Positions 24,942 to 34,588 of a stretch of 64,000 nucleotides of DNA are shown here, piece after piece. The stretch comes from CALBZH01 sp964538515 (GTDB lineage Bacteria; Desulfobacterota; Syntrophobacteria; Syntrophobacterales; Syntrophobacteraceae). The position numbers and the translations under genes were made by a program. The notes under the pieces were generated by a model. That model was not told the DNA's origin. It did not search any database and saw nothing but the letters and a program-made list of their open reading frames with translations. The stretch's first letter is position 1, and each line of letters opens with the position of its first letter. The stretch lies in assembly GCA_964538515.1 (NCBI GenBank), contig CAZIEW010000013.1, positions 20,103 to 84,102 of the forward strand, read 5' to 3'.

Positions 24942-27608
24942 ATGAACAGAATTCTCTTCAAGAAGCTCTCCAGGGTCTCAGAGCCTCAACCGAACGGCCC
25001 CAACTCCCTGCACCAAATGAGCGAGCATGAGCGGCGCTTGGTCGACCTGTGCTCATCCCCCGTGCAGGAAACCCTCGCCTCGATTCAATCAACCTCACGA
25101 GGCTTGAGCACCGAGGAAGCCGAGCGGCGCCTCGAGGAATTTGGGCCCAACGAGCTGGCCCAGTCCAAGCAACTGGGGTTTTGGGCGGACATCGCTCAAC
25201 GGTGCAAGAGCCCTCTGGTGGTCCAGCTTCTGGTTATCGGCTCGATTTCAGCCCTCATCGGAGAGCTCAAATCGGCCGTGATCGTGACCATGATGGTGCT
25301 CTTGAGCGTCGGGCTCTCCTACATCCTGGATCGCCGCTCGAACCGAGCCGTCGAGGCGCTGGGGAAGCGCGTACAGTCCCGCACGAGGGTTTTGCGCGAC
25401 GGCAGGGAGACCGAGGTCAAGATATCGGAGGTCGTGCCGGGTGACGTGGTGATCCTGAGCGCGGGCTCGATCGTGCCGGCCGATTTGCGATTGCTCACCG
25501 CAAAGGACTTCTTCGTGAGCGAAGCGGCGCTCTCCGGGGAATCCATGGCCGTGGAGAAGAGGGCGGGGGCCGCCCCACCCGGCGATCGAACGGCATGGGA
25601 GCTCCCGAACGCCTGCTTTCTCGGCAGCAGCGTGACCAGCGGAACGGCTCGCGGGGTTGTGGTGCACACCGGGCCGAAGACCTTGTTCGGAGCCATCTCG
25701 CAGCGTTTGACCGAGCAGCGGGACGAAACGAGCTTCGACAAGGGGGTGCGCTCCTTCACCTGGCTCATGATCCGGTTCATGCTGGTCATGGTGTGCGCGG
25801 TGTTCTTGATCGTCGGGATAACCAAGGGCAACTGGGTGGAAGCCCTGCTGTTTGGGTTGTCCATCGCCGTGGGGCTCACGCCCGAAATGCTGCCGATGAT
25901 CGTGACCGTGAACCTGGCCAAAGGCGCCCTGACGATGGCCAAACGGAAGGTCATCGTCAAGCGGCTCCCGTCCATACAGGATTTTGGAGCGATGGACGTC
26001 CTGTGCACGGATAAGACGGGGACCCTCACCCAGGACCGGGTGATCCTGGAGCGCTACGTGGACATCACCGGGCACATGAGCGAGGACGTCCTGAGCTATG
26101 CCTACCTCAACAGCTACTACCAGACCGGCCTCCGCAATCTGCTCGATCGAGCGGTCCTGGACCATTCGGACCTGGACGCGGAAACACACTGCACGCTTGT
26201 CGACGAGCTGCCGTTCGATTTCCAGCGCCGGAGGATGTCCGTCGTGGTGGACTATGAAGGCGACCATGTGCTGATCTGCAAGGGGGCGGTCGAGGAAATC
26301 TACGCCTGCTGCAGCCATTACCAGCTGGGCGATGAAGTGTATCCCCTGATCGAAATGCTCCGGGATGACCTTTTCGAGGAGGTCGAGCGGCTCAACAAGG
26401 ACGGTTACCGAGTGCTCGGCATCGCGTACCGCGAATTCCCCCGCGAGAGGACGACGTATACGGTGGCGGACGAGAGCGATCTCGTTCTGCTGGGCTACAT
26501 TGCGTTCTTCGACCCGCCCAAGGATTCGGCGGCCGAAGCCTTGAGGCTCCTGACCGAGACAGGGGTCCGCGTGAAGGTGGTCACCGGAGACAACGGGCTG
26601 GTCACCGGCAAGGTGTGCCGGGACGTGGGCCTTGTAGTACGGCGCATCGTCACGGGGGCCGAGCTCTCGGTCATGACCGGGGAGGAATTCTGCCGGACCG
26701 TGCTCGAGGAGGACGTGTTCGTCAAGGTGACTCCGATGCAAAAGGAGGAGATCGTTCGCGAGCTGCGCGGCGCAGGCCGTGTCGTGGGATTCATGGGGGA
26801 CGGCATCAACGACGCCCCGGCGCTCAAGGCGGCCGATGTCGGGATCTCCGTGGATTCCGCCGTTGACGTGGCCAAGGAGGCCGCGGACATCGTGCTGCTC
26901 GAAAAGAGCCTGCTGGTCCTCGAAGAAGGGATCGTCGAGGGGAGACGGGTCTTTGCGAACATCGTGAAATACATCCGCATGGGGGCGAGCTCCAACTTCG
27001 GGAACATGTTCAGCGTGCTGGGCGCGAGCTATCTCTTTCCCTTCCTGCCCATGCTTCCCGTGCAGATCCTGACGAACAACCTTCTGTACGATTTCTCGCA
27101 GACCGGCATTCCAACCGACAACGTGGACGAAGAGCAGATCGCAAAGCCGCTCAAGTGGAACATCGGTAATGTGAAACGCTTCATGATCTTCATCGGACCG
27201 GTCAGCTCGATTTTCGACTATGCGACGTTCGCGCTCATGTGGATCTTTTTCCAGTGCAGCGGCTTCGCCGATCCCCTCCTGGGGGCGGAGCAGAAAGAAG
27301 CGCTTGCAAGCCTGTTCCAGACAGGATGGTTCGTGGAGTCGCTGCTGACCCAGACGCTGATCGTTCATATCATCCGGACCCGGCGCGTTCCTTTCATCGG
27401 GAGTCGCGCATCGCTGCACATGACCCTGACAACGCTCGTCATCATGGCCATCGGGGCGTGGCTTCCCTATTCACCGTTTGCGGCAGCGCTGGGCATGACG
27501 CCCCTGCCGGCCGTCTACTGGCTGTGGATCGCGGGCTTCCTGGCTGCGTACGGGGTTTTGACACACGCGGTCAAGAGCTGGTTTTTCAATCGTTACGGAG
27601 GTGATTGA
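24942..27608 (+). CDS. mgtA: MgtA/MgtB-type Mg2+-importing P-type ATPase
   Basis: An 888-aa P3-type ATPase from ATG 24942 (AAAGGGTGG upstream). The order is: N-terminal cation-ATPase domain (~35-100), actuator with SGES (198-201), membrane motif GLTPEMLPM (311-319, diagnostic of the magnesium group), phosphorylation site DKTGT at Asp357, and hinge MGDGINDAP. It imports Mg2+ into the cytosol. P-type ATPases are inhibited by fluoride complexes and fluoride depletes free Mg2+, so its place inside the fluoride island is suggestive. No fluoride aptamer precedes it. Confidence 0.92.
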   Translation: MNRILFKKLSRVSEPQPNGPNSLHQMSEHERRLVDLCSSPVQETLASIQSTSRGLSTEEAERRLEEFGPNELAQSKQLGFWADIAQRCKSPLVVQLLVIGSISALIGELKSAVIVTMMVLLSVGLSYILDRRSNRAVEALGKRVQSRTRVLRDGRETEVKISEVVPGDVVILSAGSIVPADLRLLTAKDFFVSEAALSGESMAVEKRAGAAPPGDRTAWELPNACFLGSSVTSGTARGVVVHTGPKTLFGAISQRLTEQRDETSFDKGVRSFTWLMIRFMLVMVCAVFLIVGITKGNWVEALLFGLSIAVGLTPEMLPMIVTVNLAKGALTMAKRKVIVKRLPSIQDFGAMDVLCTDKTGTLTQDRVILERYVDITGHMSEDVLSYAYLNSYYQTGLRNLLDRAVLDHSDLDAETHCTLVDELPFDFQRRRMSVVVDYEGDHVLICKGAVEEIYACCSHYQLGDEVYPLIEMLRDDLFEEVERLNKDGYRVLGIAYREFPRERTTYTVADESDLVLLGYIAFFDPPKDSAAEALRLLTETGVRVKVVTGDNGLVTGKVCRDVGLVVRRIVTGAELSVMTGEEFCRTVLEEDVFVKVTPMQKEEIVRELRGAGRVVGFMGDGINDAPALKAADVGISVDSAVDVAKEAADIVLLEKSLLVLEEGIVEGRRVFANIVKYIRMGASSNFGNMFSVLGASYLFPFLPMLPVQILTNNLLYDFSQTGIPTDNVDEEQIAKPLKWNIGNVKRFMIFIGPVSSIFDYATFALMWIFFQCSGFADPLLGAEQKEALASLFQTGWFVESLLTQTLIVHIIRTRRVPFIGSRASLHMTLTTLVIMAIGAWLPYSPFAAALGMTPLPAVYWLWIAGFLAAYGVLTHAVKSWFFNRYGGD

Positions 27609-27610
27609 TC

Positions 27611-28414
27611 ATGGAAAGTCTGCTGGATGCCCTGCAGGAAGGCCGCCTGATCGAGCTGCCCGACGACAACAAAGACGATGCTCTCCAGTTTCTGGCCCAC
27701 ATCATCGAGGCGATTCCGTCACTTCCGGCGGGGACCGACGTCCTGGGGCTGGTGATGGAGCGGGAGCGCTCGACGAGGACGGCCCTTGGGAAAGGGTGGG
27801 CCTGTCCCCATGCCCGCGTGCCGTTTGACGAGGATCTGCTCTGCGTGGTGGGCTGGAGCCCTCGGGGGATCGATTACGGGGCGTCGGATGGCCTCCCCGT
27901 TTCGATCATCGTCATGTACCTGGTGCCCGAGAACCAGAGGAACCATTTTCTCCGGGAAGTGTCCATCCTGGCCAAGGCCTTGACGAGCTATCCGGACCTC
28001 GACCGCCTCGGATCGGCCACGGAGCTCAACGAGGTTCGCGAGCACCTGCTTGACCTCATCAGCTCGACCAAGGAAACCGCCGGTCCCGACACGCGGGCGC
28101 GGATGATCCAGCTGCAGGCGCGGCAAACGGTCGCCTCGATTCCCGCCACCGACCTGGCCAACCTTGTCGTCGAGCCGCTCACGATTGTCACCGGACCCGG
28201 ATTGAAGCCCCTTGTGCTCGCCCAGGATCCGCAGCTCGTGGAGCATTTCGAGGCCGCGGCGGGCTTGATCGAGAAGCTCGGATCCGAGGGGATGTGTCAA
28301 AAAGGCGGATGGCGCCTCGTCAAGCGAGGCGAAGTCCTCTACCAGGGGGACCGCGTCGTCTACGACTGCCTGGCGATTAGAGCGGCCGGTGCCAATGTGC
28401 CTGCCGTCAAGTAG
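27611..28414 (+). CDS. PTS EIIA-like (PtsN-type) regulatory protein
   Basis: A 267-aa protein from ATG 27611, with GGAGGTG 8 bases upstream and 2 bases after the MgtA-type stop. Residues ~1-150 form a PTS EIIA type-2 domain; the phosphorylatable histidine is His67 in GWACPHARV. EIIA-Ntr proteins bind and regulate K+ and other transporters. Residues ~155-267 form a second domain, largely beta, with NLVVEPLTIVTGPGLKPLV. Tight coupling to the ATPase gene suggests that it modulates the pump. Confidence 0.75.
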   Translation: MESLLDALQEGRLIELPDDNKDDALQFLAHIIEAIPSLPAGTDVLGLVMERERSTRTALGKGWACPHARVPFDEDLLCVVGWSPRGIDYGASDGLPVSIIVMYLVPENQRNHFLREVSILAKALTSYPDLDRLGSATELNEVREHLLDLISSTKETAGPDTRARMIQLQARQTVASIPATDLANLVVEPLTIVTGPGLKPLVLAQDPQLVEHFEAAAGLIEKLGSEGMCQKGGWRLVKRGEVLYQGDRVVYDCLAIRAAGANVPAVK

Positions 28415-28535
28415 GCGCTTCAGCAGTGGCTCAACGGATCTCCCGGGGTTCCGGCTGCCGGCTCACCCGAGGCAGGGCTCCCGCAGTCTCCGTTTACAAC
28501 CGCTTCCGACGGACGCCCCCCTTACATTTCCGGCG

Positions 28536-29732
28536 TCAGCCTTGCGTTTCGGAGTAGATGTGATCACGGGTGATGGGCGGCTGGCTGCTCAACCCATTCG
28601 TGAAGAGAAATTGGTACACACGCAGCTCCCCGAACTTGAAGGCCGCGGAGGAGACGTGCAAGTAAAGTCTCCACATCCGCATGAAAGGCTCTCCGAAGCT
28701 TTTCTTGACCCGTTCGTTATGCTGGTCGAAGTTTCGAATCCAGTGATCAAGGGTCCGAGCGTAGTGCAGTCGCAGGTTTTCGACGTCCAGGATGGAAAGC
28801 CGGGCTTTGCCCATCTGGTGTGCCACTTCCGACAAGCTCGGCAGATAGCCTCCGGGGAAGATGTACCGTGTGATCCACGGATCCATGGGCGATTCGAGCT
28901 CCTTACCGATGGTGTGGAGCAGTCCCATTCCCTCCGGCACCAAGAGTTGTGAGGCTTTCTCCATGAAATCGGGGATGCATTTTTTCCCGACGTGCTCAAA
29001 CATACCGATGGATACCAGCTTGTCGTATTGTCCGCTGATCTCTCGAAAGTCCTTCAGGGCCACCTCGATCTGATGGTGCAGTCCCAGCTCCTCGATCTTT
29101 CGATTTGCATATTCGTACTGCCGGCGGGAGAGGGTGACTCCCAACCCTTGGATCCCATGGTTTTGAGCGGCATGGATCAGCATCCCTCCCCAGCCGCAAC
29201 CGATGTCCACAAGGAGGTCGCCGGGTTGGAGCATCAGCTTACGGGCGACATGCTCGTACTTGTTCCGTTGCGCCTCTTCCAACGTGTCGGAGCAGTTCCT
29301 GAAGTAGGCGCAGGAATAGGTCATGGTTGAATCAAGGTAGAGAGCGTAAAAGTCGTCGCCCAGATCGTAATGGTGCTCAATGTTCCGCGGTGCTCTCCTC
29401 ACCGAGCACCGGGCTTTCAGCCAGCTCGGAAGGAGCCGGATCCTGGCAGGCAAGGATGGGGCTTTCTGATCGAGTCCCGCCGCAAAACCGAGCCGCATCA
29501 GCTCCGAGAGATCACCCTCCACATCCAAGTCGCCCATCATGTAGGACTCACCGAACCCCAAGAAGCCGTCAGCCAGAATCCTTCTGGCGCTTCTTTCGGA
29601 TTTCAGCGTCAGGGCCACGGCTGGCTGATCCCCGAACGCGATCCGATCTCCGTCCCAAAAGTTGAACACAAACCTTGCATCGGGCTCCTCCTGCCGGATG
29701 CAGTGAGCAAGACGTTTGATCGCGGCCTTCAT
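28536..29732 (-). CDS. cfa: Cyclopropane-fatty-acyl-phospholipid synthase family protein
   Basis: A 398-aa SAM-dependent enzyme. SAM motif I is VDIGCGWGG (~175-183), the substrate-pocket region is NIEHHYDLGDDFY, and the TYSCAYF segment (Cys141) matches the CFA active site. It adds a methylene group to unsaturated lipid acyl chains at the membrane, usually under stress. ATG 29732 overlaps the stop of the dynamin-like gene by one base (TGATG), so it is the last gene of the long fluoride-regulated enolase operon; ATG 29747 is an alternative. Confidence 0.88.
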   Translation of the reverse strand: MKAAIKRLAHCIRQEEPDARFVFNFWDGDRIAFGDQPAVALTLKSERSARRILADGFLGFGESYMMGDLDVEGDLSELMRLGFAAGLDQKAPSLPARIRLLPSWLKARCSVRRAPRNIEHHYDLGDDFYALYLDSTMTYSCAYFRNCSDTLEEAQRNKYEHVARKLMLQPGDLLVDIGCGWGGMLIHAAQNHGIQGLGVTLSRRQYEYANRKIEELGLHHQIEVALKDFREISGQYDKLVSIGMFEHVGKKCIPDFMEKASQLLVPEGMGLLHTIGKELESPMDPWITRYIFPGGYLPSLSEVAHQMGKARLSILDVENLRLHYARTLDHWIRNFDQHNERVKKSFGEPFMRMWRLYLHVSSAAFKFGELRVYQFLFTNGLSSQPPITRDHIYSETQG

Positions 29733-31563
29733 CACGACTCCTCCCAATAAAGCCTGTCTTTCTTTTCCGAGAGCAGCATCCCTTCGTTGGGGAACCTTTC
29801 CTCAGCGGTTTCACCGGAAGCCAGGTGCTTCAGCCGAGCCATCGAGGCTCGCAGATCTCGAACGAGCTCATCGAGCCCGAGAGAGGCGTCTCGGGAAACC
29901 GCACCATAGCCTTTCATGTATTTTGTGCCGAGCTCCTCCAGCGCGATATCCGCAAACGTGATCGCCGTGAGTACCGCACGAAGAGCGCCGACATGGGGTT
30001 GGGGCGGGCTGATTTCCAACTTCTCGAGGATCTTTCGCATCATTTCCCTGAATTCGGCGATGCCTTCAAGCAAGGCGGCCTGCTGCATCGGCGACAGGTC
30101 AGGGAAATAGGGCTTGAAAAACGTCGGGGAGCGCGTCGCCGACAGGACTTGCTCGATGTCCGAGAAGAGCTTGTCAATGTACTGAAACGTGCTGAGAACG
30201 TGGGTCGCTTGGTTCTCAAGGAATCAACGCGAATCTTCTGAAGCTCTCGCAAGACGCTCAGGGATTCCTGGCGCAGCACATCGACGGCCTGGGGGTCGAG
30301 ATGCTCCACGAGCTCCGTCGTCGCGTGGACAAGATCGTCTCGGATCCGCTTCAGCTCTCGCCCGGCGACTTCCCGTGCGGCGAACAGGCTCGGCTTCCAT
30401 CGCAATTGGGAAAGGCTCTTTTTCAGCCGATCGACCGTCTTTCGACGTTCGGCCTCTCGAAACGACCTTATGTCGGCTTCGATCCTCTCTTTCACCCAGG
30501 GGATGGTGCGGCCGCACACTTCGTCCAGAGAATCCCTTCGCCCGTTTCGAAGTGATTCGAACCGGGCCTCGAGGGCCTTGAGAATCTTCCTGCCCTCTTC
30601 CTGCGAGGATTCTCCCGCCAGCTTAAGCAGGCTCATCTGATGCGTGGCGTTGCTCACCAAGCGCAGCAGTTTGTCCATTACAGAGACGAGAAGCACATTG
30701 TCCTTTTCAGCGGCCAAGAAGTCGCAAAGTGCGTCCTCAAAGGTTTTGAGACCGCTGCTCTCGTATCCGTCCTTGTTTCCCGCCAAGCTCATTTCAAGTG
30801 CCACCGCCGACGAGACGGGAAAGAGACGAATGTGATCGGCTCCTATTTCCCGATCGAGGGTCTCCGAAATGAAGCTCAAAATGGCTTGCTGCTCCGCCTC
30901 GCTCACAAGGTCAATCTTGTTGAGCACGAAGAAGATCTTACGGACGTGCTCGCGTGTGGCTCCGAGAAACTCCATCTCCGCGCGCGTCAGCGGCGTGTCC
31001 ACGCCTGTTACGAAAATAACCGCGTCGCTCTGGGGCACGAATTCATAAGTCGTCGCCGTGTTGGCTTCGATGTGGGAGCCAATTCCCGGTGTGTCGACGA
31101 GCTCGAGGCCCCTTCTAAGGAACGGCGCGGGGACCTCAACGGTGGCCTTGACAACGCGCCTCCTGTTTCCCGGGTTTCCCCTTTCGGTCACATAGTCGGC
31201 GATGTTGGCGATGGGAGCCGGCTCCGGGTACAGCGCTCCTTCCTTCAGGAGGGTGAGGCGCTCTCTCGGGCCGTACTTAAGCACCGTGATCGCCGATGTG
31301 AGCGGCAGCACGCCGCTGGGCAGCAGATTCTTGCCGATGACGGCGTTCATGAGCGTGCTCTTGCCGCGTTTGTACTGGCCAACCACTGCAAGGGTGAAGC
31401 GGTCCTCGACCAGCTTTGCCATCAGATTCCGACAGGCCTCCGCCTCCCGCTCTCCAAGGTGCTGTTTGAGAAACTCCGAAAGGGAGCGCACCTCATGGGC
31501 GATGAACTGCTTGGAGCGCGTGTGCTCCTTGCCTTGTGACAGTCCCGCCGCAGTATCCGTCAT
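29732..31563 (-). pseudogene. Dynamin-like GTPase with a frameshift near its C-terminus
   Basis: From ATG 31563 (AAGGTGG upstream) the frame encodes an ~500-residue dynamin-like protein: G1 GQYKRGKSTLMN, G3 LVDTPGIGS, G4 NKID, then long helical stalk segments. Near 30205-30235 the coding signal switches frame: the first frame turns into Ser/Arg-rich nonsense ending at 30040, whereas the other frame continues sensibly (ENQATHVLSTFQYIDKLFSD onward) to the stop at 29732. It is a frameshift mutation, a sequence error or programmed slippage. An intact relative is at 38902. Confidence 0.8.
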
Positions 31564-31603
31564 GGCCGTGCCACCTTGTGAAGCCGTCCGATAGAGCACG
31601 AGA

Positions 31604-32047
31604 TCACGTCTCTCCCCCATCCTGTCGGAAGATGTTCAGGATGCGCTTCACGTGCTCTCCTAGATCCGAAAGCTTGGGGTCCCAATAACCCGTGAAGCCA
31701 GCTGGGGCTTCCCCATATCCCTTCAAGCGCCTAGCGTCTATTTCCGCCAGGCTTGCCCACAAGCTGGAGCATTGGCTCCAGATGAGCCCGGCGACACTCT
31801 GAATGGTTTCGTGAAGCTCCAGCTCCTCTTTCAATTGTTTTAGCCTGTCTCGGACGGCCGAGGCTTCCTTGATGATCGTTTCGCATTGCGCGGCGGAAAG
31901 GCGGTTGCTTTCCGAATAGAGAACGGAGTGGGTTTCCCGCCCCATGGCCAATTGCTCGAATTCGCACATGGTCTTATCCAGATGCGTGAGCGTGGTTGCG
32001 AGCCTGCGCCTGTAGGTTTCACTCAGGTCGGGAAATACCGGATTCAT
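31604..32047 (-). CDS. Helical protein of unknown function in the enolase operon
   Basis: A 147-aa, mostly helical protein. ATG 32047 is chosen because GGAGGA lies 8 bases upstream; GTG 32053 is an alternative. It has a coiled-coil-like middle (KEASAVRDRLKQLKEELELH) and a GYGEAPAGFTGYWDPKLSDL stretch. Its end resembles the C-terminal part of the downstream dynamin-like protein (KYMKGYGAVS), suggesting a shared interaction module. It starts 71 bases after the hydrolase and overlaps the open frame leading into the GTPase. I recognise no family. Confidence 0.65.
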   Translation of the reverse strand: MNPVFPDLSETYRRRLATTLTHLDKTMCEFEQLAMGRETHSVLYSESNRLSAAQCETIIKEASAVRDRLKQLKEELELHETIQSVAGLIWSQCSSLWASLAEIDARRLKGYGEAPAGFTGYWDPKLSDLGEHVKRILNIFRQDGGET

Positions 32048-32118
32048 GGTCACGCTCCTCCGACGATCGCAAGCGCCTCCATACTGTCACTGCAAGACGC
32101 TCTTCAACCGGTGCCGCC

Positions 32119-32745
32119 TTACAACTCCTCGCCGCCTTGCAGAGCCGGCCACTCCTCTGCCGGCATCGTGAAGGGCTCAAGGGCCTCCCGGACAGCCTGG
32201 GCAAACCGGGAGAGCAGCCTCCCCGGATCCTCCAAGATCAAAGACCGGAGTCCCCTGCTGATTTCCAGCTGAACTCCCATGCCCCGGCCGCAGAGGTTGC
32301 AAATGTTCGCGAGATCGGTCCCAACGAAGCGGGTTCGCGCGGCTTCAACCGCTTTGAACCCAGCCCCGTTGAGATTTTCCCGAATCCGTCCGCTCAATTC
32401 CTGGTCGCGGCCGCCCACGTAGACCATGGGCTCCGCTTCCGCACAGCCATGAACCGTGAGGATGATTTCCGATCGGCACACGATCTCGATTGCGGTGGGC
32501 TCGTCAAAGTGGGTGCTCGTGATGTGGAGCTCCCTGTTCCCGGATCGCTTGAGCCCCTCCAAGGCGTAATACGTGTGCTCATTTCCCGCGATCGCATCGG
32601 CGATGCGGGAGGTCCCCGGCTCGATGTCCCCCCCGTGAATGCTGAGGATTGCGATTCCGGAGGTTCCGACACGCCAGCGAACCCGAAAATCCACGCCCTC
32701 TTTCTCAAAGGTCCTGAGGTGCCCGAAGTCCGTATAACGATCCAT
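32119..32745 (-). CDS. Poly-gamma-glutamate hydrolase-like zinc peptidase (DUF867 type)
   Basis: A 208-aa protein from ATG 32745 (GGAAG 5 bases upstream). ILSIHGGDIEPGTSRIADAI is the hallmark of the phage/Bacillus poly-gamma-glutamate hydrolase family. STHFDEPTAIEI and LTVHGC carry further metal ligands, and GVQLEISRGLR supplies the terminal Glu. The fold is carboxypeptidase-like with one zinc. Why such an enzyme is in a fluoride operon is unclear; it may hydrolyse another glutamyl bond. No signal peptide is seen. Confidence 0.75.
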   Translation of the reverse strand: MDRYTDFGHLRTFEKEGVDFRVRWRVGTSGIAILSIHGGDIEPGTSRIADAIAGNEHTYYALEGLKRSGNRELHITSTHFDEPTAIEIVCRSEIILTVHGCAEAEPMVYVGGRDQELSGRIRENLNGAGFKAVEAARTRFVGTDLANICNLCGRGMGVQLEISRGLRSLILEDPGRLLSRFAQAVREALEPFTMPAEEWPALQGGEEL

Positions 32746-32802
32746 GTCGGCTTCCAATCCGTTTTCCGTGCGGTTTCTCCATGTCACCGCCGTCTCCGGA
32801 GA

Positions 32803-34080
32803 TCAACGCTTGAGCGGGTTGCCGAAAATCGCCGCCTGTCCGAGCTCCGCCTCGATTTCGAGGAGCCGGTTGAATTTTGCGATGCGCTCACTGCGGGAGG
32901 TCGATCCGGTCTTCAGCTGTCCTCCGCCCATGGCCACCGCAAAGTCGGCGATGAAAGGGTCTTCCGTTTCCCCCGAACGGTGGGAGATCACAAAGCCCCA
33001 TCCCGCCTGCCGGCACAATTGGACCGCCTCCATGGTTTCCGTCACCGTGCCGATCTGGTTGAGCTTGATGAGCACGGCGTTGGTGCTCTTCTCGCGGATG
33101 CCGCGCTCGATGAAGCGCGTGTTCGTCACGTAGTTGTCGTCGCCCACGATTTGAATCTTGTCGCCCAGCGCTGCCGTGTGCTCCCGGAAGCCTTCCCAGT
33201 CGTCTTCGGCGAGACCGTCTTCGATGGAGACGATGGGGTATTTCTCGATCCAGGATCGGTAAAGATCGGTCATGGCCGCGCTTGTTTTCCTGCCCTGGCC
33301 GGATTTGCTCAGGTTGTACGACCCGTCCTCGAAAAAGGAGCTCGCAGCCGGATCGAGAGCGATGGCGATGTCCTTGCCGGGAGCGTAGCCCGCCGCTTGG
33401 ATGGCTTCGATGATGACTTCGCAGGCTTCGTCGTTGCTCTTGAGATTCGGTGCAAAGCCGCCTTCGTCGCCGACGCTCGTGGCATACCCTTTCTTCTTGA
33501 GGATGGACTTGAGAGTGTGAAACGTTTCCGCCCCGTATCGAAGCGCTTCCCGAAAGGTCGGGGCCCCGATGGGCATCACCATGAACTCCTGGAAATCGAC
33601 GCTGTTGTCCGCGTGCTTGCCGCCATTCAAGATGTTCATCATGGGCATGGGGATGCGAAGGGCCCCTGGTCCTCCGAGATACTGGTACAGGGGAAGATCA
33701 GCGGCAGCGGCGGCAGCCCTTGCCACAGCCATGGAGACACCCAGGATGGCGTTGGCGCCGAGCTTTCCCTTGTTCGCCGTCCCGTCCAGCTCGATCATGA
33801 CCCGGTCGATCTCACCTTGGTGCGTCGGATCCATTCCAATCACCCGGGGTGCGATGATGTCGTTCACGTTGGAAACCGCTTTCAGCACGCCTTTTCCACC
33901 ATAACGAATCTTCTCTCCGTCGCGCAGCTCGATGGCCTCGTTCTCCCCGGTCGAGGCCCCCGAAGGCACCGACGCGGCCGCCGTCACGCCGTCGTCCAGA
34001 TCGACGAAGACACGAACGGTGGGGTTACCGCGAGAATCCAGAATTTCGAGGGCGCGAACGTTTGCAATCATGCTCCTCAT
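32803..34080 (-). CDS. eno: Enolase
   Basis: A 425-aa phosphopyruvate hydratase. SGASTG (loop 1), GGKHADNSVDFQEFMVMP, SVGDEGGFAP, SIEDGLAEDDW, LIKLNQIGTVTET and SHRSGETED are all present, so the Mg2+ ligands and catalytic Lys are intact. Fluoride with phosphate is the classic enolase inhibitor, and enolase genes are established members of fluoride-riboswitch regulons. ATG 34080 overlaps the preceding stop (ATGA) and has AAGGAGG upstream. It may be a fluoride-induced extra copy; whether another eno exists outside the window is unknown. Confidence 0.95.
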   Translation of the reverse strand: MRSMIANVRALEILDSRGNPTVRVFVDLDDGVTAAASVPSGASTGENEAIELRDGEKIRYGGKGVLKAVSNVNDIIAPRVIGMDPTHQGEIDRVMIELDGTANKGKLGANAILGVSMAVARAAAAAADLPLYQYLGGPGALRIPMPMMNILNGGKHADNSVDFQEFMVMPIGAPTFREALRYGAETFHTLKSILKKKGYATSVGDEGGFAPNLKSNDEACEVIIEAIQAAGYAPGKDIAIALDPAASSFFEDGSYNLSKSGQGRKTSAAMTDLYRSWIEKYPIVSIEDGLAEDDWEGFREHTAALGDKIQIVGDDNYVTNTRFIERGIREKSTNAVLIKLNQIGTVTETMEAVQLCRQAGWGFVISHRSGETEDPFIADFAVAMGGGQLKTGSTSRSERIAKFNRLLEIEAELGQAAIFGNPLKR

Positions 34081-34502
34081 ACAGCCTCCTTTTTCAGTTG
34101 TGGCTCGTTCACTGCAGCGACCCTTTCCGCTTCGACCAGGACCCTCTCGACCGCACGCCGAATCGTTGCCGCCGGGTGGGTTCTGAGGGTCTTCAAAAAC
34201 GCGATGGCCTCGGGAGCCCGTGAATCCCCCAGGGCTCTTACGGCGGCCAGGGCGAGATAGACGTCCCTTGTTTCTTGCAGGAGCTCGGTAAGGGCTTTCA
34301 ACGCGCGCGGATCTTCGGTCTTTCCGAGAAGCCACGCGGCACGGACAGGTGTGCTCGGCTCGGGATGGTGCAGGGCAAGGACAAGCTTTTCAACGCGGTC
34401 CAGAGAATCCCAGAACGCATGAATGTTGAGGCCACACGCGGGACAGAAGACAAAGTCCTCTGAAAAATCCTCCCAGCAGCCGGGGCAAAAGAAATGGACC
34501 AT
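34077..34502 (-). CDS. Zinc-ribbon plus HEAT-repeat protein
   Basis: A 141-aa protein whose first 25 residues hold a zinc ribbon (CPGC at 6-9 and CPAC at 20-23). The rest is built of HEAT-like helix pairs (PVRAAWLLGKTEDPRALKAL, LALAAVRALGDSRAPEAIAF). It is the first gene after fluoride riboswitch 3 and overlaps the enolase start by 4 bases, so the two proteins are made together. A chaperone or assembly role for a partner in this operon is possible; nothing in the sequence shows enzymatic activity. Confidence 0.8.
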   Translation of the reverse strand: MVHFFCPGCWEDFSEDFVFCPACGLNIHAFWDSLDRVEKLVLALHHPEPSTPVRAAWLLGKTEDPRALKALTELLQETRDVYLALAAVRALGDSRAPEAIAFLKTLRTHPAATIRRAVERVLVEAERVAAVNEPQLKKEAV

Positions 34503-34588
34503 GAACGGCCTCCTCCCGCGATGACACTGGAAGAGCGCGAAGGAACGTGACGGTGCTCCTTGGCCCCTGCCGGTTTAGGCACTGCATC

